Assembly (NCBI RefSeq): GCF_029203285.1
Contig: NZ_CP115669.1
Location: forward strand, 5,084,001 to 5,148,000
Length of the DNA: 64,000 nucleotides
DNA from: Pseudomonas sp. PSE14
GTDB taxonomy: Bacteria > Pseudomonadota > Gammaproteobacteria > Pseudomonadales > Pseudomonadaceae
Direction of reading: 5' to 3'
Shown here: piece by piece, positions 54,992 through 62,976 of the stretch
How positions within the stretch are numbered: position 1 is the first letter of the stretch
How the letters are laid out: the number at the start of each line of letters is the position of its first letter
Notes under the pieces: model-generated
The model's database searches: none
What the model saw: only the letters and a program-made list of their open reading frames with translations
What the model was told of the DNA's origin: nothing
Made by a program: the position numbers and the translations under genes

Positions 54992-55441
54992 ATGCCCACG
55001 CCGCCCTGGTGGATGTTCGTACTACCCCTGATCGCTGGCGCCTGCCTGCCCCTGCAAGCCGGCATCAACGGCCAGTTGGCCAAGCAGGTGTCCAGCGTGC
55101 TGGCCGCCGCGCTGATTTCCTTCTTCGTCGGCACCATGGGCCTGCTGGTGCTGACCCTGGCCAACCGCGAGTTCCCCAGCCTCAATGCCCTGCGCGAGCT
55201 GCCCTGGTGGCAATGGTGCGGCGGCTTCCTCGGCATGTTCTTCATCTTCATCGCCGCCTTCGCCGCGCCGCGCGTCGGTGCGTTGATGTTCATGGTGCTG
55301 GTGCTTGCCGGCCAGTTGGGCATGGCCATGACCCTCGACCACTTCGGCTGGGCCGGCTTCAGGGAAGCGCCAGTCAGCGGGCTGAAGATCGCCGGCATGG
55401 CCGCCATCGCCGTCGGCATCTGGATGATCCGCAAGGGCTGA
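54992..55441 (+). CDS. YdcZ/DUF606-family DMT transporter
   Basis: A 149-aa membrane protein with about five hydrophobic segments, the single-domain DUF606 (YdcZ) type. PLQAGINGQLAKQVSS and FVGTMGLLVL are typical of the family. Such half-size proteins act as dimers. Substrate unknown. ATG 54992 has an AGGAG 8 bp upstream. The frame is open far upstream without membrane-like sequence. Confidence 0.85.
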   Translation: MPTPPWWMFVLPLIAGACLPLQAGINGQLAKQVSSVLAAALISFFVGTMGLLVLTLANREFPSLNALRELPWWQWCGGFLGMFFIFIAAFAAPRVGALMFMVLVLAGQLGMAMTLDHFGWAGFREAPVSGLKIAGMAAIAVGIWMIRKG

Positions 55442-55489
55442 TAAGCTGAACGGCAACGGCCACGGACGACGCGCTCGCAGGAGAACCCC

Positions 55490-56038
55490 ATGACCGACAT
55501 CCAGGTGATCCTGGTCGACGAACACGACAACCCGACCGGCACGATGGAGAAGCACGCGGCGCACCACCTGGGGCTGCGCCACCGGGCCATCTCCGTGTAC
55601 CTGTTCAACAGCGCCGGCGAGTTGCTGCTGCAACGCCGCGCGCAGGGCAAGTACCACTGCGGCGGACTGTGGAGCAACAGCTGCTGCGGCCATCCGTACC
55701 CCGACGAGTCGGTGCAGCACGCCGCCGAGCGCCGGCTGCGCGAGGAAATGGGCGTCCAGGTCGCACTGCGCAAGCTGTTCGAGTTCAGCTACCGCCTGGA
55801 GCTGGCCAACGGCATGACCGAGCACGAATACGGCCACCTGTTCGGCGCCATCGACGACCAGCCGCCGCAGCCTGATCCCGAGGAAGCCGACGACTTCCGC
55901 TACATCACCCTGGCCGACCTGGAAACCGAGATGACCGCCCACCCGGAGCGCTTCACGCCCTGGTTCCGCCTCTGCTACCCGAGCTTCCGCCAGTACCTGC
56001 AGGACCACGGCGGGCTCGCGACCCTCTCGGCGTCCTGA
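55490..56038 (+). CDS. idi: Type 1 isopentenyl-diphosphate isomerase
   Basis: A 182-aa Nudix-fold enzyme. The active-site Cys66 is in NSCCGHP and Glu113 in EHEYGHLFG; the Nudix-type helix follows at ERRLREEMGVQ. It interconverts IPP and DMAPP. Pseudomonads use the MEP route, which makes both products, so idi is dispensable and only patchily present. A GGAG site precedes the ATG. Confidence 0.9.
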   Translation: MTDIQVILVDEHDNPTGTMEKHAAHHLGLRHRAISVYLFNSAGELLLQRRAQGKYHCGGLWSNSCCGHPYPDESVQHAAERRLREEMGVQVALRKLFEFSYRLELANGMTEHEYGHLFGAIDDQPPQPDPEEADDFRYITLADLETEMTAHPERFTPWFRLCYPSFRQYLQDHGGLATLSAS

Positions 56039-56122
56039 GAGCCCCTGTTCGTCGAAAGGCCGCGCAATTCTTCGCGCCGACCACTATGATGCGCGCCTCG
56101 CTCGACCCTGCCGAATGCCGCC

Positions 56123-56524
56123 ATGAGAAAACCGCCGCTAATTGCCAACGCCGAACTCGACCGCCTGGAAACCTGGGCCAAGTACACCTCGGGCCTGTGC
56201 AAGGACTGCAACGCCACCTGCTGCACCATGCCGGCGGAAGTCAACGTCAATGACCTGATCCGCATCGGCGTCGTCGACGAATTCGAGCGCGACGAACCGG
56301 CGAAGAACATCGCCAAGCGCCTGCTGAAGGAAGGCGTCGTCGAGCGCTTCAACCAGAAGAGCGGCATCTTCACCCTGACCCGCACCAGCAACGGCGACTG
56401 CTACTTCCTCGATCGCAAGACGCGCCTGTGCACCGTCTACGCCAAGCGCCCGGACACCTGTCGCAACCACCCGCAGGTTGGCCCGCGCCCCGGTTACTGC
56501 GCGTACCGCAAGAAGACCGCCTGA
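56123..56524 (+). CDS. YkgJ-family cysteine cluster protein
   Basis: A 133-aa protein with the CxxCxxxCC cluster (CKDCNATCC) and later cysteines (GDCYFL, RLCTVYAKRPDTCRNHP, GYCAY), the zinc/iron-cluster pattern of the YkgJ/UPF0153 family. The role is unknown; metal binding is likely. Cytoplasmic. Confidence 0.85.
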   Translation: MRKPPLIANAELDRLETWAKYTSGLCKDCNATCCTMPAEVNVNDLIRIGVVDEFERDEPAKNIAKRLLKEGVVERFNQKSGIFTLTRTSNGDCYFLDRKTRLCTVYAKRPDTCRNHPQVGPRPGYCAYRKKTA

Positions 56525-56549
56525 GCGCCCGCGGCGCTTTCTGCTCTTC

Positions 56550-56632
56550 GTAGGAACGAGGGGGCGCCTAGCCCTTGCTCGCGAACCTGCAAGGCACGGT
56601 GCTATGCGGTTCGCGAGCAAGCTCGCTCCTAC
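56550..56632. repeat. REP pair with an interrupted copy
   Basis: The right copy (56609-56632) is normal. The left copy reads GTAGGAACGAG, then about 14 bp (GGGGCGCCTAGCCC), then TTGCTCGCGAAC, so the stem loop was extended by an insertion. It lies between the YkgJ-type gene and the MATE gene. Confidence 0.8.
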
Positions 56633-56680
56633 AGCCCCTGAGGTGGCTCGCTATACTGCGGGCCTGTTCAGGAGCCCCGC

Positions 56681-58030
56681 ATGAATCCCCTGCTCGAAGC
56701 CTGGCGTCACCAGCCAACCCACCGCCGCGTCTGGGCGCTGGCCGCGCCGATGATCCTTTCCAACGTCTCCGTGCCCCTGGTCACCCTGGTGGACAGCGCG
56801 GTGATCGGCCACCTGCCGCACGCCCATCAGTTGGGTGCAGTGGCCGTCGGCGGCGGGCTCTATACCCTGCTGGTGGGCGTACTGGGTTTCCTGCGCATGG
56901 GCACCACCGGCTTCGCCGCCCAGGCCGCCGGCCGCAGTGACGGCGGTGCGCTGCGGCGAATTCTCGGCCAGGGCCTGTTGCTCGCCCTGGGCCTGGCGCT
57001 GCTGCTCGGGCTGCTGGCGGTGCCGCTGACCGATCCGGCGCTGGCGCTGATGCGGCCATCCGCCGAGCTCGACACGCTGGCCCGCCAGTTCTTCCACATC
57101 CGCCTGCTCGGCCTGCCGGCGGCGCTGGCCACCTATGCGCTGGTCGGCTGGTTCCTCGGCACGCAGAACGCCCGCGCGCCGCTGGCGATCCTGCTCACCA
57201 CCAACCTGATCAACATCGCCCTCGACCTGTGGTTCGTGCTTGGCCTGGAATGGGGCGTGGCCGGTGCCGCACGGGCCTCGGTGATCGCCGAATGGAGCGG
57301 CGCCCTGCTCGGGCTGGCGCTGACCCGTGGCGCGCTCAGGCGCTACCCCGGCCAACCGGACTGGACGCGTCTGCGCGCCTGGGCGAGCTGGCGGCCGCTG
57401 TTGATGGTCAACCGCGACATCTTCATCCGCAGCCTGGCTCTGCAGGGTGTGTTCTTCCTGCTCACCGTGCAGGGCACGCGCCTGGGCGACGCCACGGTGG
57501 CGGCCAACGCGCTGCTGCTCAACGGCCTGATGGTCACCTCCTACGCCCTGGATGGCCTCGCCCACGCGGTGGAAGCCCTGTGCGGCCACGCCATCGGCGG
57601 CCGCGACCGCACCGCGCTGCGCCGCTCGCTGGTGGTGGCCTGCGGCTGGTCGCTGATCGCCAGTCTCCTGTTCGTCGCCTTCTTCACTTTCGGCGGGCAC
57701 CTGTTCATCGCCCTGCAGAGCGACATTCCCGAAGTGCGCGCCACCGCCGACCAGTACCTGCCCTACCTCGCCTGCCTACCCCTGATCGGCCTGTGGAGCT
57801 ACCTGCTGGACGGCCTGTTCATCGGCGCCACCCGCGCCCGCGAGATGCGCAACGCCATGCTCCTGGCCTGCGCCGCAAGCCTGCCGCTGGGCCTTCTGCT
57901 GCAACCCTTCGGCAACCACGGTTTGTGGCTGACTTTCCTATGCTTCATGTTGCTGCGCGGACTGATCCTCGGGGCCTACGCCTGGCGACTGACGCGCCAC
58001 GACGCCTGGCAGGTGCCTGCGCAGACCTGA
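56681..58030 (+). CDS. MATE-family efflux transporter (DinF-like)
   Basis: A 449-aa polytopic protein with about 12 membrane segments and the MATE_efflux fold in two halves. The start RRVWALAAPMILSNVSVPLVTLVDSAVIGHL is cut here to RRVWALAAPMILSNVSVPLV; it and the GFLRMGTTGFAAQAAG segment are typical of the DinF branch. It exports drugs or cationic compounds using Na+ or H+. A GAGG-like site precedes the ATG. A 22-bp perfect palindrome follows its stop. Confidence 0.88.
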   Translation: MNPLLEAWRHQPTHRRVWALAAPMILSNVSVPLVTLVDSAVIGHLPHAHQLGAVAVGGGLYTLLVGVLGFLRMGTTGFAAQAAGRSDGGALRRILGQGLLLALGLALLLGLLAVPLTDPALALMRPSAELDTLARQFFHIRLLGLPAALATYALVGWFLGTQNARAPLAILLTTNLINIALDLWFVLGLEWGVAGAARASVIAEWSGALLGLALTRGALRRYPGQPDWTRLRAWASWRPLLMVNRDIFIRSLALQGVFFLLTVQGTRLGDATVAANALLLNGLMVTSYALDGLAHAVEALCGHAIGGRDRTALRRSLVVACGWSLIASLLFVAFFTFGGHLFIALQSDIPEVRATADQYLPYLACLPLIGLWSYLLDGLFIGATRAREMRNAMLLACAASLPLGLLLQPFGNHGLWLTFLCFMLLRGLILGAYAWRLTRHDAWQVPAQT

Positions 58031-58107
58031 GACACTGACGCCTGCGCCGTACGGCGCAGGCCTATCCATCCCGCCCCACCGAAGGCCCCATCAGAAGGAC
58101 CCGTTCC

Positions 58108-58563
58108 ATGGCCCAAGCCATTGCCGCCTACCTGCACTACCTGTCGATCTTCATCCTGTTCGCGCTGCTGGTGCTGGAGCACCGCCTGTTCCGCCTGCCG
58201 CTGGACCTTGAGCGCGCACGCAGCCTGATCGTCATCGACATCGCCTATGGCGCCTGCGCCGGCGTAGTGCTGCTGACCGGCGCAGCGCGGGTGCTGTGGT
58301 TCGCCAAGGGCGCCGATTACTACCTGCACAACAGCCTGTTCCACGCCAAGGTCGGGCTGTTCGTGCTGGTCGCGCTGCTGTCGATCCTGCCGACCATGAC
58401 CTTCCTCAACTGGCGCAACGACCTCAAGGCCAGCCGTATCCCGCAGGTCAGCGCGCGCCAGTGCAAGCTGGTGACCATGACCATCCGCCTGGAGCTGCTG
58501 GCCCTGCTGATCCTGCCGCTGCTGGCCACCCTGATGGCGCGTGGTTACGGAATGATCGGCTGA
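58108..58563 (+). CDS. DUF2214-family membrane protein
   Basis: A 151-aa membrane protein with about four hydrophobic segments (ILFALLVLEHRLFRLPL, VIDIAYGACAGVVLLTGAARV). It fits DUF2214. The AKGADYYLHNSLFHAKVGLF segment has conserved histidines of unknown meaning. Function unknown; it has no clear partner among the flanking genes. Confidence 0.75.
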   Translation: MAQAIAAYLHYLSIFILFALLVLEHRLFRLPLDLERARSLIVIDIAYGACAGVVLLTGAARVLWFAKGADYYLHNSLFHAKVGLFVLVALLSILPTMTFLNWRNDLKASRIPQVSARQCKLVTMTIRLELLALLILPLLATLMARGYGMIG

Positions 58564-58573
58564 TCCCCGACGC

Positions 58574-59419
58574 TCACCCCTGTGGCGCGAGCAGCTCCGC
58601 CAGGCGCCGGCGCAAGGCCGGCACGTCCCGCTCCGTCGGCCACAGGCGGAAACGCTCGCGCAATACCACCAGCAACGCGTCCGCATCCGCGATGCCACGC
58701 TGCTCGACTTCACCGGCGGCGGTACGCCGGGTGAACTGGCCGTTGTACAACGACAGCCGCGCCCCGTCCTCGCTGATGGCCACGCGCAGGGACAACCGGA
58801 ACACGCTCTGCGGATGGGTCGAGGTGTACCAGTTGCGCATGGCGTAATCGATCCACGACTGCGGTTGCAGGGTGAAGCGATAGAGCGTTTGCCAGCCGGA
58901 GCTGGAGCGCGCCGCCATCTCCAGCTCGCCGTCCAGCTGACCGGTCAGGCGCCAGCCGCCGGGTAATTCCTCGTTCAACCGCAGCGGCAGGGCGCGGGGC
59001 GATGCCGGGCCGCCAAAGCCGATGTCCACCAGGTGCACGCCTTCGTCCAGGTCGACCCGCAGCAGCAGGTGCGACTGCGGGGTCAGCGGCGCATCGGCCG
59101 GCAAGCCCCAGCGTACCCGTCCGACCAGCAGCGTCACCCGGTAGTCGAGGCTGGTCAGCAAGCGGGCGAACAGGCTGTTCAGTTCGAAGCAATAGCCGCC
59201 ACGCTGCTGTTCCACCACCTTGGCGAAGACCGCCTGCGGATCGATGTCCACATCCTTTTCCAGCAGCACGTCGAGGTTTTCGAATGGCAGCTGGTGGAGC
59301 GCGGCGTGGATCAGCCGATCGAGGTTTGCCAGGGTCGGCGCCGGGCGCTCCACCGGCAGGCCAAGGCGGGCCAGGCTGGCGTCGAGCTGAGCAGCGCTGA
59401 AGGGGGTGAGCGGGGTCAT
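58574..59419 (-). CDS. Arylamine N-acetyltransferase
   Basis: A 281-aa NAT. The catalytic triad is Cys77 (RGGYCFELN), His117 (QSHLLLRVD) and Asp132 (VDIGFGG). These enzymes transfer acetyl groups from acetyl-CoA to arylamines or hydrazines. ATG 59419 was chosen for its AAGGAG site; the frame is open nine codons further. Convergent with the DUF2214 gene. Confidence 0.9.
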   Translation of the reverse strand: MTPLTPFSAAQLDASLARLGLPVERPAPTLANLDRLIHAALHQLPFENLDVLLEKDVDIDPQAVFAKVVEQQRGGYCFELNSLFARLLTSLDYRVTLLVGRVRWGLPADAPLTPQSHLLLRVDLDEGVHLVDIGFGGPASPRALPLRLNEELPGGWRLTGQLDGELEMAARSSSGWQTLYRFTLQPQSWIDYAMRNWYTSTHPQSVFRLSLRVAISEDGARLSLYNGQFTRRTAAGEVEQRGIADADALLVVLRERFRLWPTERDVPALRRRLAELLAPQG

Positions 59420-59442
59420 GCGAATCTCCTTTCGCAAAGCAT

Positions 59443-59925
59443 TCAATGGGTAGGTTCGGGGATCAGCAGCGGGCCGCAGTGCTCGTCGCTGACGATCACC
59501 ACGAGCAGCCGGGCCGGCTCGCGGGCGCTGGGGTTCTCGGCGAACAGGTGCAACTCGCCAGTGGGCTCGAACCAGGTTTCCCCGGGGCCGTAGGTCCGCG
59601 CCGGCAGGCCCTGCATCTGTGAGCGCACCTGGCCGTACAGGACGATAGCGGTCACCGCGCCGGGGTGCCGGTGCGCCGGCGTATGGGCGTTGGGTGGGAA
59701 GTCCACCCGCAAGGTGGTAACGACCTTGCCGGGCAGCTCCGCCAGCGGCTCGCAGGACAGGCGGCTGACCTGGGTGGTCGGCCGGGCGCCGGCCTGGGAG
59801 TGCGCGGGGTTTTCGGCCAGTTGCACCTGGGGGCGCAACCAGGGCTGCCAGAGCAGCGCGCCGGCCGCCACGGCGGCGACCAGCAGCAGTCCGACACGGG
59901 ATTCACGGCCCAGCGCGAGGTTCAT
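59443..59925 (-). CDS. Cupin-domain protein with N-terminal membrane anchor
   Basis: A 160-aa protein. Residues 11-28 (VGLLLVAAVAAGALLW) form a membrane anchor or signal. The cupin domain follows, with metal-binding histidines in NAHTPAHRHPGAVTAIVLYG and later GPGETWFEPTGELHLF. It should face the periplasm. The stop is TGA-coupled: its ATG overlaps the epimerase stop by 4 bp, so the two are co-translated. Function unknown. Confidence 0.78.
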   Translation of the reverse strand: MNLALGRESRVGLLLVAAVAAGALLWQPWLRPQVQLAENPAHSQAGARPTTQVSRLSCEPLAELPGKVVTTLRVDFPPNAHTPAHRHPGAVTAIVLYGQVRSQMQGLPARTYGPGETWFEPTGELHLFAENPSAREPARLLVVIVSDEHCGPLLIPEPTH

Positions 59926-60662
59926 GGGCGCCCCCCTTGCAGACGGAAACCCGGCTGCCAGCCCAGGCGGTGGCGAGCCTTGATCGAGCTGACCTCGATG
60001 TCCTGCTCGGCCACGTTGTAGCAACCCCGTACGCCCCACTCCAGCGCCAGCAACGCGGCGCGGGCGGCATCGTCCACATGCACGGCCAGGCGCGGGTCCG
60101 GCGTCTCGCTGCCGGTACCCGGTCCGTACAGCCGGCCGTAGCGCAGCACAATGCCTTCCATCGGCGCGGCACCGAGTACGGCGGCTTCCAGCGCGGCCAC
60201 ACCGCCGACGCTGATGGCGCGGTTGCCGTCGGCCCCAAGGTCCAGCGGCTGTTCCTCATGCAGCGGCAGTTCGCCCGGCGCATAGGCCCAGGCGATGCTC
60301 TGCGCCACCATGCGCTCGGCCCCGGCAGCCAGGGCGGCGGCCACCAGGTTGGCAGTGCCTTCGCGGCGCAACCGGGCATTGCGCGGCTGGGCAGCGGGCA
60401 TCTGCGCCGGGTCCAGGCCCGCCGGCAGGTCGGTGAGCTGGTGAATGACCCAGCGCGGCTGGAAGGCCCGCATTGCCTCATGCAATGCCGCAGCATCGTA
60501 GACATCCAGCACCATCGCCCGGGCGCCCGCCGCCTCCAGCGCGGCGGCGCGCTGCGGCGAACGGCTCACGGCGAGCACCTGGTAACCGCGCTCCAGCAGC
60601 AGCGGCAACAGGCGCTTGCCGATGGCACCGCTGGCGCCAGCGAAGAACACTTTCATGCACAT
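59922..60662 (-). CDS. NAD(P)-dependent epimerase/dehydratase-family protein
   Basis: A 246-aa SDR-like (extended/atypical) protein. The nucleotide loop is FFAGASGAIGKRLLPLL near the N-terminus. I do not see the full YxxxK catalytic pair, so it may be a NmrA/atypical type. ATG 60662 has GAGG 6 bp upstream; ATG 60656 (MKVFFAG) is equally plausible by homology. Its stop overlaps the cupin gene start. Confidence 0.78.
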   Translation of the reverse strand: MCMKVFFAGASGAIGKRLLPLLLERGYQVLAVSRSPQRAAALEAAGARAMVLDVYDAAALHEAMRAFQPRWVIHQLTDLPAGLDPAQMPAAQPRNARLRREGTANLVAAALAAGAERMVAQSIAWAYAPGELPLHEEQPLDLGADGNRAISVGGVAALEAAVLGAAPMEGIVLRYGRLYGPGTGSETPDPRLAVHVDDAARAALLALEWGVRGCYNVAEQDIEVSSIKARHRLGWQPGFRLQGGRP

Positions 60663-60845
60663 GATCGACCTCGAAACGGGCAGGCGGGACAGGGCCCAAT
60701 CTAGCCAGGCCATGCCCCACTCCACAGAGCCAAGATCGTTCGAACTCACTGGGACATGCGGTCATGAGTCTTGATCCAGGTCCGCGCAGAACCGCCGTCA
60801 TCGTCTATAACAAACGGCTCAATACCCGTTCTTGAAGGAGTCGTC

Positions 60846-61406
60846 ATGAGCCAAGTCTTCGATGTCGCCGTCGTGGTCGGCAGCCTGCGCAAGGAATCCC
60901 TCAATCGCAAGATCGCCAAGGCCTTCATCCAGCTGGCGCCGGCCAGCCTGAAGCTGGAGATCGTGGAGATCGGCGACCTGCCGCTGTACAACGAGGAACA
61001 CGACAGCGCCACGCCACCGGCCAGCTATACGGCTTTCCGCGAACGCATCCGCCGCGCCGACGCGGTGCTGTTCGTCACCCCGGAATACAACCGCTCGGTG
61101 CCCGGCGTGCTGAAGAACGCCATCGACGTGGGCTCGCGCCCCTATGGCAAGAGCGCCTGGAACGGCAAGCCGTGCGCGGTGGTCAGCGCATCGCCCGGCG
61201 CCATTGGCGGCTTCGGCGCCAACCATCACCTGCGCCAGTCGCTGGTGTTCCTCAACATGCCGGTGCTGCAGCAGCCGGAGGCCTACCTGGGCGGCGCCGG
61301 CAGCTTCTTTGACGAGGCGGGGAAACTGTCCGAGAAAACCCAGCCCTTCCTGCAAAGCATCATCGACGCCTTCGCCCGCTGGATCGAGCAGAACCAGCCG
61401 CGCTGA
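60846..61406 (+). CDS. NADPH-dependent FMN reductase
   Basis: A 186-aa flavodoxin-fold reductase of the ChrR/YieF/azoreductase type. The FMN phosphate loop is VGSLRKESLNRKIAKA and TPEYNRSVPGVLKNAID (about 82-98) contacts the flavin. Known relatives reduce quinones, chromate or azo dyes. It has a GGAG site and ATG at 60846. Convergent with cbpM across a GC-rich hairpin. Confidence 0.88.
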   Translation: MSQVFDVAVVVGSLRKESLNRKIAKAFIQLAPASLKLEIVEIGDLPLYNEEHDSATPPASYTAFRERIRRADAVLFVTPEYNRSVPGVLKNAIDVGSRPYGKSAWNGKPCAVVSASPGAIGGFGANHHLRQSLVFLNMPVLQQPEAYLGGAGSFFDEAGKLSEKTQPFLQSIIDAFARWIEQNQPR

Positions 61407-61413
61407 CACGACA

Positions 61414-61441
61414 GTGCGCCGGCCCTCGCGAGCCGGCGCAC
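61414..61441. terminator. Possible bidirectional terminator stem
   Basis: A perfect 10-bp stem GTGCGCCGGC / GCCGGCGCAC with an 8-nt loop lies between the convergent FMN reductase and cbpM genes. Neither side has a strong T-run, so termination is likely but not certain. Confidence 0.45.
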
Positions 61442-61457
61442 GCCCTTCACTTCCGCC

Positions 61458-61760
61458 TCAGTCCTCCAGCAGGCGCGCCAGGCGCTGGCGCAGGTAGCGG
61501 TTCTCCGCGCGCAGCTCCTCCACCTCATCCAGCAGGCGCAGGGCCAGGGCAATGCCCGGCCAGTCCAGCTCGAATTCGCGGCGCAGGCGCACCGCGCGAC
61601 GCACCACGCCGACCGCCTGGTAATCGAAGACCCAACGGCCGCCGCGCTGCTCGCAGGGTTCCACGATGCCCACCTCGACGATCTCGACGAGCACGTCGCG
61701 GGGCAGGTTCACCGACTGGCAGAGCTCGTCGAGGTCCACCACCATCACTGTCGTCGTCAT
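61458..61760 (-). CDS. cbpM: CbpM chaperone modulator
   Basis: A 100-aa helical MerR-like protein. CbpM binds the J domain of CbpA and inhibits its DnaK-cochaperone and DNA-binding roles. The [16 protein letters not shown] and [19 protein letters not shown] segments match the family. ATG 61760 overlaps the cbpA stop by 4 bp, so the pair is coupled. Confidence 0.88.
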   Translation of the reverse strand: MTTTVMVVDLDELCQSVNLPRDVLVEIVEVGIVEPCEQRGGRWVFDYQAVGVVRRAVRLRREFELDWPGIALALRLLDEVEELRAENRYLRQRLARLLED

Positions 61761-62713
61761 GCGCGTTTCCCCCAATCGGCACGGGGATCGAAGGCCGCCT
61801 TGGCCGCCAGTTCCTCCCAGAGTTTGCGAGTCGCCTCATCGGCGTTCTTCGGCATCACCACCTTGAGCACGGCGTAGAGATCGCCGGGCGCGGCGCTGCC
61901 CTTGTTCGGCAGGCCCTTGCCTTTGATGCGCAGGCGCTGCCCGGCCTGGCTCGACGCGGGGATGCCGAGGTTGATCCGGCCGCCCAGGGTTGGCACTTCC
62001 ACCTTGGCGCCCAGCGCGGCTTCCCAGGGCGCCACCGGCACGGTGACGACCAGGTCGCGGCCATCGACGTCGAACACCGGGTGCGGCACCAGGCGGATCA
62101 CCAGGTACAGGTCACCCGCCGGCCCGCCGTTGATCCCCGCCGCACCCTGCCCTTTGAGGCGGATGCGCTCACCGTCGGTGGTACCCACCGGGATCTTCAC
62201 GTTCAGCGTCTTGCTCTGCGGCGGCAGCTTGCGACCGTACTCGTCGTAGCTGGGCAGGCTGAAGCTGATCGGCCGGCTGTCGCCGGAGAGGGCTTCCTCG
62301 AGGAACAGCGGCACTTCCATTTCCACGTCCTGGCCACGGTGGGCGCGCGGCTGACGCGCACCAGCGCCGGCTCCGGCACGGGCGCCAAAGATCTGTTCGA
62401 AGAAGTCGGAGAAATCCTGCTCGTGCCCCGGCGGCGGGCCATCGAAGCCACCGCGCGGCTGCCATCCGGGCGGCGCCTCGAACTGCGGGCCCTGCTGGCC
62501 GTATTTGCGCAGCTCGTCGTACTCGGCGCGCTTCTCCGGGCTCTTGAGCACCTCATAGGCTTCGGAGACTTCCTTGAAGTGCGCCTCGGCGTCCGGCTCC
62601 TTGCTGACGTCCGGGTGGTACTTGCGCGCGAGCTTGCGGTAGGCGGTCTTGATCGCCTTCTCGTCGGCGTCGGGGGCCACGCCCAGGGCCGCGTAGTAAT
62701 CCTTGAATTCCAT
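61757..62713 (-). CDS. cbpA: Curved DNA-binding protein CbpA (DnaJ-like)
   Basis: A 318-aa DnaJ-like cochaperone. The J domain is at 1-68 with the HPD at 33-35 (KYHPDVS). A Gly/Phe-rich linker follows, then two C-terminal substrate-binding domains. It lacks the DnaJ zinc finger, which marks CbpA. It stimulates DnaK and binds curved DNA in stationary phase. Co-transcribed with cbpM. It is divergent from a MocR-type gene across 263 bp. Confidence 0.92.
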   Translation of the reverse strand: MEFKDYYAALGVAPDADEKAIKTAYRKLARKYHPDVSKEPDAEAHFKEVSEAYEVLKSPEKRAEYDELRKYGQQGPQFEAPPGWQPRGGFDGPPPGHEQDFSDFFEQIFGARAGAGAGARQPRAHRGQDVEMEVPLFLEEALSGDSRPISFSLPSYDEYGRKLPPQSKTLNVKIPVGTTDGERIRLKGQGAAGINGGPAGDLYLVIRLVPHPVFDVDGRDLVVTVPVAPWEAALGAKVEVPTLGGRINLGIPASSQAGQRLRIKGKGLPNKGSAAPGDLYAVLKVVMPKNADEATRKLWEELAAKAAFDPRADWGKRA

Positions 62714-62976
62714 CGGTATCGGTCACTCCTCACATGCGTTGGACCTGTCGGCGCCTGAATACACAAGGGGATCACGCAGGCAGCCGAGGCCGCTGCGCGC
62801 ACAGCGAGGCGAACAGGTGGAAAAAGCGGGTTGTGCCTTACAGATGGAGACGGCGCGCCCGCTTTTCAACACTGCCCATCAGCCTAGACGCTGATCCTGC
62901 ACCGCATTTGCCGGGGCGACCTGATGCGGGTCATGGCATAGTCACTCCTCCCGCTTCGCGACGAACTGCACAGGCC
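62714..62976. other. Divergent intergenic region cbpA / MocR-type gene
   Basis: A 263-bp gap that must hold both promoters. I see a purine-rich AAAAAGCGG stretch and no clear operator or repeat. Confidence 0.4.

Noticed and set aside
58040-58061. 22-bp perfect palindrome after the MATE gene as a protein-binding operator
   Set aside because: It directly follows a stop codon and is GC-rich, so a transcript-end stem is more likely; no T-run, so it was not called a terminator.
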